Positions 8,971-16,482 of a DNA stretch of 33,049 bases are shown in pieces. The position numbers and the translations under genes were made by a program. Position 1 is the first letter of the stretch. The number at the start of each line of letters is the position of its first letter. The stretch comes from Bacteroidota bacterium (GTDB lineage Bacteria > Bacteroidota > Bacteroidia > UKL13-3). The notes beneath the pieces were generated by a model that saw only the letters and a list, made by a program, of their open reading frames with translations, was not told the origin of the DNA and did no database searches. The stretch lies in assembly GCA_947453415.1 (NCBI GenBank), contig CANGGG010000035.1, positions 1 through 33,049 of the forward strand, in the 5' to 3' direction.

Positions 8971-9206
8971 TTGAATATCGCTGTGTCCATTTTCAATTCA
9001 TGAAATAAAACTTTTCTTTGCTCCAATTTTACCAGCTAGTTGTTATTGCATTAAATAAGCTAACTTTTTTCTACTTTAATAAGCTCTCCAATAGCAAAAG
9101 ATTTGGCTTTAATTTCAAAGTCAGTTCTTACTTTTGTTCCTGTTTCCCCGTATCTTTTGTCAAGATGTTAAGCAAATGTTTTGATGTTTTTATTTTTTGT
9201 TTTCAT
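8971..9206 (-). pseudogene. Decayed XRE/HigA-type antitoxin gene
   Basis: Read on the minus strand from the ATG at 9204-9206, the remnant gives MKTKNKNIKTFA, a TAA at 9168-9170, then HLDKRYGETGTKVRTDFE, then IKAKSFAIGELIKVE. A one-base frameshift near 9070 moves the reading to KKLAYLMQ, a TAA at 9043-9045, QLAGKIGAKKSFIS, a TGA at 8998-9000, then IENGHSDIQ. Joined together this is a near-complete XRE antitoxin: the GTKVRTDFE segment, the LxxxQLAxKIG helix and the SFISxIENG recognition helix are all in order. Each stop sits where a single base change from Glu or Arg would make it. It lies 30 nt downstream of the DUF2130 stop and just upstream of the intact XRE gene of the same family. The remnant fills most of the otherwise gene-free 8918-9235 stretch. 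Confidence 0.8.
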
Positions 9207-9235
9207 TATTTTTTGCAACCAAAATTAGTTTTTTA

Positions 9236-10519
9236 TCACTCTATTTTAGTTTTACCCAACAAATCATCAAACTTTGACTTCATGGTTGGGTTGTTATGAG
9301 TTAATTTTTTAATGGTTAAATCTTCTGTTTTCTCATTTGCAAGTCGCAGGTTATTTTCCGATGATAACAATGATACCTTGGTTTTTTCTAATTCTTTTAT
9401 TGTTTTATCTATACCGTCAATGGCTTCTTTGAATTTACGACTTGCCAAATCATAATTTCTTGCAAAGCCATCTTTAAAAGTGTTCATTTTATCCTCAAAA
9501 TTGGTAATATCTATATTCTGACTTCTTACCAATGCAAGTTCTGATTTATATTGCATAGAGTTCATGGCAGCATTACGAAGTAAGGTAATAATAGGAATAA
9601 AAAACTGTGGGCGCACCACATACATTTTGTTGTACTTGTGCGACACATCAACAATTCCTGAGTTATAAAGCTCACTATCTGTTTCTAATAGTGAAACCAA
9701 CACTGCATATTCACATTTCTTTTCTGTGCGGTCTTTGTCAAGTTCTTTTAAAAAATCTTCATTTCTTTTTTTCGTTGCAGTTTCATCTCCCTCATTCTTC
9801 ATTTCGAACATAATAGAGATGATTTCATTACCCGAATCATCCAATTCTTTGTATATAAAATCACCCTTACTCCCCGACTTTGAATCATTGTCTTTTTCAA
9901 AATAGGCTTTTTGAAATGCAGTTGCACGAAGTTTGTTAAACTCAATCTCGCAATGTTGTTCAAGCGTTTCGCCTATCATTTTAGTCGATAATTTGAGTTT
10001 CATGTCTTTTACACGGGCTATCTCATCGTCCTTGTATTTTATAATTGCATCTTTACTTTGCAATTCTGTTGAATACTGATGCTTTAGTGAGCTTTCAAGG
10101 TTTTGCTTTTCTAGTTCTTTGGTCTTTAAATCATTTGCTAAAGAGTCTCTTTCTTTTTCTATTTTTTGAACGGCTTCCGTAACTTTAAGTTTAGTCTCTA
10201 ATTCAGCCTTCTGTATTTTAGATAACATTTCAGTAATTTCAGCTGTTTTTTCTGCTAACTGTGATGAAAGATCTTGTTGATTTTTAGCTTGCAGTGCTAT
10301 TATTTCTTTGTCCTTTTTTACTAAATTTTCTTGCAATGAATTTCTAAGATTCGCTTCAGCCAGTTTAATCGCATTTTCTTTTTCTTTTTCAGCAATGGCT
10401 AATCGCTGTAGTATTTCTTCTTCAAATCTATGGTCTCTAACTTGCTTTAAAATATCAGCAAAACCAGCTTCATCTACTTTAAATACTTTATTACAATGTG
10501 GGCAAATAATTTCGTTCAT
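9236..10519 (-). CDS. DUF2130 protein with PD-(D/E)XK nuclease-like signature
   Basis: The protein is 427 residues. It starts with a CPHC knuckle (residues 6-9), continues with a long coiled coil (about 30-180) and then the DUF2130 core. The core shows a D...ExK pattern at about 219-245: KGDFIYKELDD, then SIMFEMKNEGD. This matches the catalytic layout of PD-(D/E)XK nucleases (Asp on one strand, Glu-x-Lys on the next). A further helical tail covers about 320-427. DUF2130 proteins are common hypothetical genes in accessory regions; a DNA-cleaving role is inference from the motif. The start codon lies about 40 nt after the stem-loop element at 10559-10692, and the gene is followed by the antitoxin remnant. 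Confidence 0.8.
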   Translation of the reverse strand: MNEIICPHCNKVFKVDEAGFADILKQVRDHRFEEEILQRLAIAEKEKENAIKLAEANLRNSLQENLVKKDKEIIALQAKNQQDLSSQLAEKTAEITEMLSKIQKAELETKLKVTEAVQKIEKERDSLANDLKTKELEKQNLESSLKHQYSTELQSKDAIIKYKDDEIARVKDMKLKLSTKMIGETLEQHCEIEFNKLRATAFQKAYFEKDNDSKSGSKGDFIYKELDDSGNEIISIMFEMKNEGDETATKKRNEDFLKELDKDRTEKKCEYAVLVSLLETDSELYNSGIVDVSHKYNKMYVVRPQFFIPIITLLRNAAMNSMQYKSELALVRSQNIDITNFEDKMNTFKDGFARNYDLASRKFKEAIDGIDKTIKELEKTKVSLLSSENNLRLANEKTEDLTIKKLTHNNPTMKSKFDDLLGKTKIE

Positions 10520-10558
10520 ATATTTTCAGTTTGTTTTTATATTTGTTGTTTTATGTTG

Positions 10559-10692
10559 TATAACGTTTTGGGGCTTGGCGAAGTGGGGGGATTTGAAGTA
10601 CAAATGTTCAATTTAGCACTAATGTTGATAGAAGTACAAATGCTCAATTTAGCACTAATGCCCCCATTTTGCCAAACCCCTGTTAGCGGCTG
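10559..10692. repeat. Imperfect stem-loop with two internal 30-nt direct repeats, attC-like
   Basis: The left arm (10559-10590, TAACGTTTTGGGGCTTGGC and onward) pairs with the right arm (10660-10692, GCCAAACCCCTGTTAGCGG), with G-T wobbles and one small bulge. The loop carries two copies, 29/30 identical, of a repeat beginning GAAGTACAAATG (10595-10624 and 10631-10660, period 36). Read on the gene strand it begins CGCTAAC and ends GTTATAC, close to but not exactly the RYYYAAC/GTTRRRY boxes of integron attC sites. It lies between a stop codon (10703) and the next start codon (10519), as an attC would. Calling it a recombination site is inference. Confidence 0.6.
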
Positions 10693-10702
10693 CCCCCTTT
10701 TA

Positions 10703-12664
10703 TCATTTGAGTAATTCAGTCATTTTTTCGCTGTGTTCTTTTATTTCATTATGGTTGTTCGTGCCATTTGTGTCCCAATGTTCATATTCCATCATAATGC
10801 GTTGTTTTATGCTGTCAATTGTCGTGCTACCTGTGTAATAATCTTTCTTTGCGACTGGCATAAAATTGCTCAAACGTGAATTTTTACTTCCACTAATTAG
10901 ACATAAATTTCCGAAATTGTCTAACCAAACAGCATCTTGTCCTTGTAAAATTAAGTTCTCGTCAATTGGGTGTTGTGGATAATAATGCTCAACCGAACTT
11001 CTAAATGTGTATTCAAAGTCTTTTACACGGTTGTCTGAAAATACTTGTCCATTTTTGATTTTGAAATAGTTTTTGTTAGCTCTATAATCTTGCCACAACA
11101 AATAATCAAGATAGTTGAAAATAAAGTTTTCTACGGCTGTTCCTTGATTGATTTTGTTGGTGTCAATATCGGTTAGTGAATTTTTTTGTATGCCGTTATT
11201 TGTGTAGATTATTTCAAAATAATCTTTTTGGTTCTTTGCTAAAAATCTGTCGTTTAAGAAAGTTTTTGCAAGATTTTCAAGATACGATTTATAATCGTTT
11301 GCTAGATTAGTTTCAGAATATTCTACAACGAATTTCAACGAAGCGTTTAACCAATGCTTGTAAACCAAAGTAGGGTTTGAAACGTGAAACATTGATAACA
11401 ACATTAGAATTTCTCTGTTTACACCGTCATTGGTTTCTGTATTGTCTGCATCAAATGTATTTACATAACTTACTTTGTTACCATCATACCATTTTAGTCG
11501 TTTTAAACTCCAATGGTCTGTGCCTTTTGCAAACTCTCTTTTTATAACATACTTGTCAAAATTAAACTTGCCTTTCAATAAATTGTAACCAAATTCTTTT
11601 ACAAATTCTTTGTCATTTTTGTAAAAAGGTTCAAATATTTCCAATAAGCGTTTGTCATCTAATGGAACATCGGATTTTGTTTGTATTCTTAAAATGTGAA
11701 GTAGGAAGTTTGCAAAATTGATAATCGTATTAAATCTATCAGGGCTTTCATCCGTAGTGCTAGAATTGTCAGTAATTGGTTTTGCTGTTTTTACAAGAAG
11801 TTGGCTTATCGTCAAAGTTTCTTCCGTAGTTTGATTGGCTGTTGGAATTTGTAATTTCTCATAAAGAACATCTTTGCCAACTAAATTGTTCCAATCATTT
11901 TTACCAAATAGCTCATCTCTTTGTGCAACTGAAAAACCGTACTGAACATATTTTTCCATATTTGAAGTTGCTTCCCAAATCAAGTTGAAAGCATATTTCA
12001 AATTGTCATCTTCCAAAATTTCAAGCATTTTTGCTTTTAAGATTTCGTGTTTTTCTAATTGTTCGCCACGACTATTCATTATTTCAAAATAGTGATTCAA
12101 GTCTGTGTCTTCTGGAACTAAAACACGTAATATTGTAACCTTTTCAAAAAAATAAATGCAAAATTCATCAATAGACAATTTATTGTCAGCTAAAATTTTT
12201 GCTAATGATTTTTTTGCATCGTAATAACCTTGCTGAATAGCAACATTACATTCTTTATTGTCTAAACTTTCTCGGTTAAAAAGATACGAAAGTGTGTTTG
12301 AGGCAACTTTACGGCTATCAAAATTTAAATTGAGTTTTTTATACCAAGATAAATCTATTGTTGAATACTGTTTTTTGATTACATTTAACAATATGGTCAA
12401 TGTTGTTAATCGTTGCTGTCCATCTATAGTTTCATAGATTACTCCACCTTCTAATTTTCTTTCGTAAGCAATCAACGAACCAATGTAGTATTTGGGTTTG
12501 TTATCTGATATTTTACTTTTAAGAATGTAATCTACAATGTCCTGTATGAGTTGAGTTATTTGAGGTTCGCCCCATTCGTAATTTCTTTGATAAATAGGAA
12601 TTACATAGTCGTCTGAACCAAATAATGCTTTAATGCTGTAATATTTCGGTTGTTTATCATTCAT
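10703..12664 (-). CDS. DUF262/DUF1524 protein, GmrSD-like type IV restriction enzyme
   Basis: The 653-residue protein carries an N-terminal DUF262 domain: IPIYQRNYEW at 22-31 and DGQQR at 81-85, the ParB/Srx-like nucleotide-handling motif. The C-terminal part has a DUF1524 HNH-type nuclease signature, VEHYYPQ at about 557-563, then NFGNLCL and KNSRLSN at about 585-600. In GmrSD enzymes DUF262 (GmrS) binds and hydrolyses NTP while DUF1524 (GmrD) cuts modified phage DNA. The gene overlaps the upstream DUF262 gene by 8 nt, so the two are probably co-translated and may work as a complex. Its target modification cannot be read from the sequence. Confidence 0.87.
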   Translation of the reverse strand: MNDKQPKYYSIKALFGSDDYVIPIYQRNYEWGEPQITQLIQDIVDYILKSKISDNKPKYYIGSLIAYERKLEGGVIYETIDGQQRLTTLTILLNVIKKQYSTIDLSWYKKLNLNFDSRKVASNTLSYLFNRESLDNKECNVAIQQGYYDAKKSLAKILADNKLSIDEFCIYFFEKVTILRVLVPEDTDLNHYFEIMNSRGEQLEKHEILKAKMLEILEDDNLKYAFNLIWEATSNMEKYVQYGFSVAQRDELFGKNDWNNLVGKDVLYEKLQIPTANQTTEETLTISQLLVKTAKPITDNSSTTDESPDRFNTIINFANFLLHILRIQTKSDVPLDDKRLLEIFEPFYKNDKEFVKEFGYNLLKGKFNFDKYVIKREFAKGTDHWSLKRLKWYDGNKVSYVNTFDADNTETNDGVNREILMLLSMFHVSNPTLVYKHWLNASLKFVVEYSETNLANDYKSYLENLAKTFLNDRFLAKNQKDYFEIIYTNNGIQKNSLTDIDTNKINQGTAVENFIFNYLDYLLWQDYRANKNYFKIKNGQVFSDNRVKDFEYTFRSSVEHYYPQHPIDENLILQGQDAVWLDNFGNLCLISGSKNSRLSNFMPVAKKDYYTGSTTIDSIKQRIMMEYEHWDTNGTNNHNEIKEHSEKMTELLK

Positions 12665-13991
12665 AATATTTTAAGGTCTTGAAGTGTTCAACAATTTTTT
12701 CTGTTTTACTTGATTTATTTTCTTTTAAAGTTTCAAGTCGGAAGTTTAAAATTTCGTTTGGTTTAATTGTTTCCTTAATTCTTTTGAATAACTGTACTTG
12801 AGAATGTCCCTGATTGAGAGCAAAATTATCAACTGAATCAAGTCCGACTGCTTGTAATTTTAAACGCAATGAATACGCCCAAGCAAAAATTTTGTCAATA
12901 GCTTTTGATAAATCTTTATCTCCGAATTTGTCTATGTAATAAATCAAGCCACAATAAAACAGGTTGCGAATATATTTGTCTCCTATCCGAAAACTGCCAT
13001 CATAAGTTTTGATTATGTTCAATAGAGGATATTTTTCGCTCATTTCTTTTGATTTCACTTTATCAATCATAATTTGATAATGTTCTATCATTTCAAAAAA
13101 TCGTTTTCCGTTTATGATAGTTTCATCTATTTGAAATGGAAAAGCCATTTCTCGTTTATCAATATTTCTGTGATATGAACGGTTGTATTCTTCAACATAA
13201 AAGTGAGCAATGCGAAGCATTGCTGCAAAAGGATAATTTTCTTCTATGTCGGGGCTTACGCCTTTGAAAACATCAACTTCGTTCTTTGAAAAATACCGTG
13301 CAGAATGTCCATTACTCCAATTTCTGATTCTAAATAAATATTGTGAAAATAATTTTGAAAGTTTTGCTGTGTCTAAATTTTCCCACTTTTCAACTGTCTT
13401 TTTACGTTCTTCTTCTGTTGAAAAATTATTCATTTCTCGCAAGTGATATGCTTTTAGTAAGTCGTGTGGTTCAAGGTCTTTACCTCTCGAATTTTGAGAA
13501 TCAAAAAACTGAAATGCTTCTGAAATATCATTCAATACGACTTCTACCAAAGTGCATTTCTCTAAAAAAAACCAAATTGATTTTTCGTCAAAATCTGCAA
13601 TTCGTCTTTCAATTTGTTTGTAGTTATTTTGGATATTGGCTTTTGATATGTCATTAGCAAAAGATAAGTTCAAAAGTTTTGGGGCAAAACTTTTTAATGC
13701 TTTTTCTTCTTCTGTCGTCTTGTTCTGTTTTTGTGTTATTGCGAATGCAATCAACGTCAATGTAATTGTTCGTTGTTGTCCATCAACAATATCAGAAATA
13801 TTGTCGTGATTATGAACGACAACTGTTCCTAAACGATATTCTGATTTTTCTTTATGTATTAAAACATCGTCAATAAGTTGATTGACATTTTTTGTTGTCC
13901 ATTTGTATGGTCGTTGATAGCTTGGAATTTGTAAGCTGTCATTTGTAAGTAAGTCCCTTACTTTTATTATTTTCGGTTTGTTTTGTTCCAT
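12657..13991 (-). CDS. DUF262 protein (GmrS-like partner)
   Basis: The 444-residue protein has an N-terminal DUF262 domain with IPSYQRPYKW at 22-31 and DGQQR at 70-74. I find no DUF1524 HNH motif at the C-terminus, so it looks like a nuclease-less GmrS-type subunit. It is the first gene of a two-gene unit and overlaps the DUF262-DUF1524 gene by 8 nt. About 45 nt upstream of its ATG is a GTTAGCGGC sequence on the same strand (14038-14046) that recurs inverted beyond the end of the second gene. The pairing suggests a regulatory or sensing subunit plus an effector subunit; that division of labour is inference. Confidence 0.85.
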   Translation of the reverse strand: MEQNKPKIIKVRDLLTNDSLQIPSYQRPYKWTTKNVNQLIDDVLIHKEKSEYRLGTVVVHNHDNISDIVDGQQRTITLTLIAFAITQKQNKTTEEEKALKSFAPKLLNLSFANDISKANIQNNYKQIERRIADFDEKSIWFFLEKCTLVEVVLNDISEAFQFFDSQNSRGKDLEPHDLLKAYHLREMNNFSTEEERKKTVEKWENLDTAKLSKLFSQYLFRIRNWSNGHSARYFSKNEVDVFKGVSPDIEENYPFAAMLRIAHFYVEEYNRSYHRNIDKREMAFPFQIDETIINGKRFFEMIEHYQIMIDKVKSKEMSEKYPLLNIIKTYDGSFRIGDKYIRNLFYCGLIYYIDKFGDKDLSKAIDKIFAWAYSLRLKLQAVGLDSVDNFALNQGHSQVQLFKRIKETIKPNEILNFRLETLKENKSSKTEKIVEHFKTLKYYE

Positions 13992-14324
13992 TCTGTGTTT
14001 TTCAATTGCTGGGTTGCACGGTCTGTCTTGGGGTTGCCGCTAACTTGTTTATATGGATGCCTTTTGCATCTTTTTACTCCCAATTAAGATGTAATAAGAA
14101 TATATTTTAATATACTTTTCAAATATACTTTTATTTATTATTTGTAAGCATAACAAAAACTTTCCATGCAATATACTGATACTAAATTACTTTTTTACAA
14201 TACTTTTGCATGACTTCATTATTTTGGGGGGCTTTAAATAGACAAATCAACCGTTGGGATAAATTAGCACTCTTTTAGCACTGTTTTTTGTTAAACAATT
14301 GGTATTCAATGCTAATCGGAGTAT
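13992..14324. other. Gene-free end of the island with short direct repeats
   Basis: No coding sequence is supported here. It contains GTTAGCGGC read on the minus strand (14038-14046), a small hairpin GATGC-N5-GCATC near 14056-14070, two copies of AATATACTTTT (14109-14119 and 14122-14132), and two copies of TTAGCACT spaced 11 bp apart (14264-14271 and 14275-14282). Closely spaced short direct repeats beside a tRNA-like end are what integrase arm-type sites look like. No integrase gene is in the window, so this is inference. Confidence 0.45.
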
Positions 14325-14340
14325 CCCTAACTCTCCGCCA
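14325..14340 (+). other. tRNA-Ser 3'-end-like sequence, putative attachment site
   Basis: CCCTAACTCTCCGCCA matches the last bases of a serine tRNA: a T-stem-like CCCTA, acceptor strand ACTCTCC, discriminator G and CCA. The upstream bases do not form a T-arm, so there is no intact tRNA here. A terminator follows 20 nt later. This is what remains at the far junction when an element integrates into the 3' end of a tRNA gene; the full tRNA would then lie left of the window. Confidence 0.5.
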
Positions 14341-14360
14341 GTAGTAATACAAAACAAATC

Positions 14361-14396
14361 AAAAGCCCGTAAAAATCAGTGTTTACGGGCTTTTTT
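14361..14396 (+). terminator. Rho-independent terminator
   Basis: A perfect 13-bp stem (AAAAGCCCGTAAA at 14361-14373 with TTTACGGGCTTTT at 14382-14394), an 8-nt loop and a run of T follow the tRNA-like end. It probably ended the original tRNA transcript. On the minus strand it could also stop transcripts leaving the Nudix gene. Confidence 0.85.
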
Positions 14397-14467
14397 GTTT
14401 TTACCTTTTCAAAACAGGATAATTCAGATAAATGTACAATGATTTACAATTGGATTGATTGTAATTT

Positions 14468-15067
14468 TTAAACGAAATAATTATTCAAAACGTCCTTTAT
14501 ACTTTCATAAGTATTTAAATTAGTAATATTCTTTTTAGTAAAATGCTGCCATTCAACTTTAGTAATATTTTCTTCTTCTTGGGGAACCAAAAGTCCGTTA
14601 AAGGTAGTATTCATTTTATACCAAAAAGTTCTTTTTAAAATATACTTATCCTTAAAAAAATAAGTGTGATAACTTTTATAAGCCAAATATTCAATAGAAA
14701 GTCCATTTACAGCACACTCCTCCTCTACTTCTCTTAAAGCAGCAATTTCAGGTGTTTCACCTGAGTCAATTTTACCTTTTGGTAAATCCCAAACGCCTAG
14801 TCTTTCTATTAAAAGTAATTCATTATTACTGTTAAAAACCAAACCACCAGCCGCTTCTATTAATTTATAATTACTTGCAAAAAGTTGAAATACCATTTCC
14901 ACATCTTCACAAATTAAAATAATTCCTTTAAAATCAATATTTTTAGTGCTTTGCAATAAACTATCAAATAAAGTTTTGTTGAAAAAAATAGTTTCTAAAT
15001 CATCATCAATATTTAATTTTGAATTGGTAATAAAGAATGGCTTATCATTTATAAAAATTTTATACAT
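14468..15067 (-). CDS. Nudix hydrolase
   Basis: The protein is 199 residues. The Nudix box spans 98-120 (GKIDSGE, then REVEEECAV) and matches Gx5Ex7REUxEExGU except that the late Gly is Ala at 119. The preceding GVWDLPKGK is the usual lead-in. About 70 N-terminal residues form an extra domain before the Nudix fold, as in several Bacteroidota homologues. It should hydrolyse a nucleoside diphosphate linked to another moiety; the substrate is not readable. The start is only 8 bp from the divergent pyrE start, so the two promoters must reach into each other's coding sequence or the transcripts are nearly leaderless. Its location next to pyrE suggests nucleotide housekeeping. Confidence 0.88.
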   Translation of the reverse strand: MYKIFINDKPFFITNSKLNIDDDLETIFFNKTLFDSLLQSTKNIDFKGIILICEDVEMVFQLFASNYKLIEAAGGLVFNSNNELLLIERLGVWDLPKGKIDSGETPEIAALREVEEECAVNGLSIEYLAYKSYHTYFFKDKYILKRTFWYKMNTTFNGLLVPQEEENITKVEWQHFTKKNITNLNTYESIKDVLNNYFV

Positions 15068-15070
15068 TTG
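15063..15070 (+). promoter_or_regulatory. Candidate -7 box for pyrE
   Basis: TACATTTG matches the Bacteroidota -7 consensus TAnnTTTG. It ends 5 bp before the pyrE ATG at 15076, so transcription from it would give an almost leaderless mRNA. I see no convincing -33 TTTG at the usual distance, so support is weak. Confidence 0.35.
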
Positions 15071-15075
15071 TAAAT

Positions 15076-15717
15076 ATGAATTTAAGCAATACTGCTGCTG
15101 AAAAAATAGCTAATTATCTTTTGCAAATAAATGCAATAAAATTGAAACCCAATGAACCTTTTACTTGGGCAAGTGGTTGGAAAAGTCCAATTTATTGTGA
15201 CAATCGCATTTCACTTTCACACGTTGAGGTAAGAAATTTCATCAAAATTGAATTGTCAAAATTAGTTCAGGATAATTTTAAAAATATAGATGCAATCATT
15301 GGAGTTGCAACAGCTGGTATTGCTCCTGGAGCATTAGTTGCTGATGCTTTAAATTTACCTTTTGGATACGTGCGTTCTGAAGCTAAAAAACACGGAATGG
15401 GTAAACAAATAGAAGGTGATATTATAAAAGGAGCAAATGTTGTTGTGATAGAAGATTTAGTATCTACCGGAAAAAGCAGTTTACAAGCTATTGATTCTTT
15501 AAAAGATTTTGGCTGCAATGTTTTAGGATTAGCAAGTATATTTACCTACGCATTTGACGAAGCTCAAAATGCATTTGATAAAATAAACTGCCCATATTTA
15601 TCATTAAGTAATTATCCAACTTTAATAGACTTAGCAGTAAAAAAAGAATTAGTAAAACCTGAGGAATTAAGTAAATTAAATGAATGGCGTAAAAGTCCTT
15701 CAACTTGGATGCAATAA
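15076..15717 (+). CDS. pyrE: Orotate phosphoribosyltransferase
   Basis: PyrE transfers the phosphoribosyl group of PRPP to orotate, giving OMP in de novo pyrimidine synthesis (cytoplasmic). The 213-residue length is typical. The PRPP-binding loop VVVIEDLVSTGKS lies at about 122-134, and the mobile catalytic loop is SEAKKHGMGKQIEG at about 102-115. The substrate-proximal FTWASGWKSPIYCDNR near residue 29 also matches the family. It is followed 15 nt later by plsC and then gatC, probably as one transcript. Confidence 0.95.
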   Translation: MNLSNTAAEKIANYLLQINAIKLKPNEPFTWASGWKSPIYCDNRISLSHVEVRNFIKIELSKLVQDNFKNIDAIIGVATAGIAPGALVADALNLPFGYVRSEAKKHGMGKQIEGDIIKGANVVVIEDLVSTGKSSLQAIDSLKDFGCNVLGLASIFTYAFDEAQNAFDKINCPYLSLSNYPTLIDLAVKKELVKPEELSKLNEWRKSPSTWMQ

Positions 15718-15732
15718 AACATAAAAAATAAC

Positions 15733-16482
15733 GTGAAATTTTCAAAAAATCCTTTAAAAACAAGCTATGCAATTTGGTTTGGTTTATGGACTGTTGTAAC
15801 ATTTACAGTTTTATATCCATTTATTAGATATGCCTTAAGCAATCCTAAACGATATTCTTTAGGTCATAAAATTAGAAGAATATGGGGTAAAGTATTATTA
15901 GTTACAGGATTTGTAAAAGTTATTCAAATTATTGAAGAGCCATTTGATACATCAAAACCTTATATTATTTGCCCGAATCATACCTCTCAACTTGATATTG
16001 TAACCTTAACTGTAAAATTAAATCAACTAGATTTTAGTTTCATGGCAAAAAAAGAATTGGAAGAAATTCCAGTTTTTGGAATCTGGTTCAGAACAATAGA
16101 TATAGCGGTTGATAGAAAAAATGCCAGAAAAGCAGCTGAGGCATATAAAAAAGCAACTCGTTTTTTTGAAAGTGGTCGTAGCTTAGTTATATTTCCGGAA
16201 GGTACAATTTCAAATCAGGTTCCTAAATTAATAAAATTTAAAGATGGTCCTTTTAGAATGGCCATTGAGAAACAAATAGATCTTTTGCCCGTTACCATTA
16301 TAGGAAATTGGGATGTATTACCAGATCAAGGAGTTTTTGAGGGAAAGCCAGGAAAAGCATATCAAATTATTCATAAACCAATTTCAACAAAAGGATTAAC
16401 CTTAGATGATACTGAAATGCTTAAAAATAAAGTATTTCAAATTATTGAAAACAAACTAAAAGAATACAATCATGGAAATTAA
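15733..16482 (+). CDS. plsC: 1-acyl-sn-glycerol-3-phosphate acyltransferase
   Basis: The enzyme acylates lysophosphatidic acid to phosphatidic acid at the inner membrane. The 249-residue protein has a hydrophobic N-terminal helix (about 11-35), the catalytic NHTSQLD (HX4D, His83/Asp88) and the FPEGT box at about 153-157. The start is a GTG; no ATG fits better, since the conserved N-terminal helix begins here. Its 3' end overlaps gatC by 11 nt, showing translational coupling. Confidence 0.9.
   Translation: MKFSKNPLKTSYAIWFGLWTVVTFTVLYPFIRYALSNPKRYSLGHKIRRIWGKVLLVTGFVKVIQIIEEPFDTSKPYIICPNHTSQLDIVTLTVKLNQLDFSFMAKKELEEIPVFGIWFRTIDIAVDRKNARKAAEAYKKATRFFESGRSLVIFPEGTISNQVPKLIKFKDGPFRMAIEKQIDLLPVTIIGNWDVLPDQGVFEGKPGKAYQIIHKPISTKGLTLDDTEMLKNKVFQIIENKLKEYNHGN

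Noticed and set aside
9018-9299. Plus-strand open frame of 93 codons
   Set aside because: It lies antisense to the antitoxin remnant and the 3' end of the DUF2130 gene, and its protein is low-complexity Phe/Ser/Leu with no family pattern.
10595-10660. Two 30-nt repeats as a minimal CRISPR array
   Set aside because: Only two copies with a 6-nt spacer between them, lying in the loop of an inverted repeat, and no cas gene nearby.
14281-14340. A complete tRNA-Ser gene
   Set aside because: Only the last 16 nt resemble a tRNA; upstream bases do not form T, variable, anticodon or D arms.
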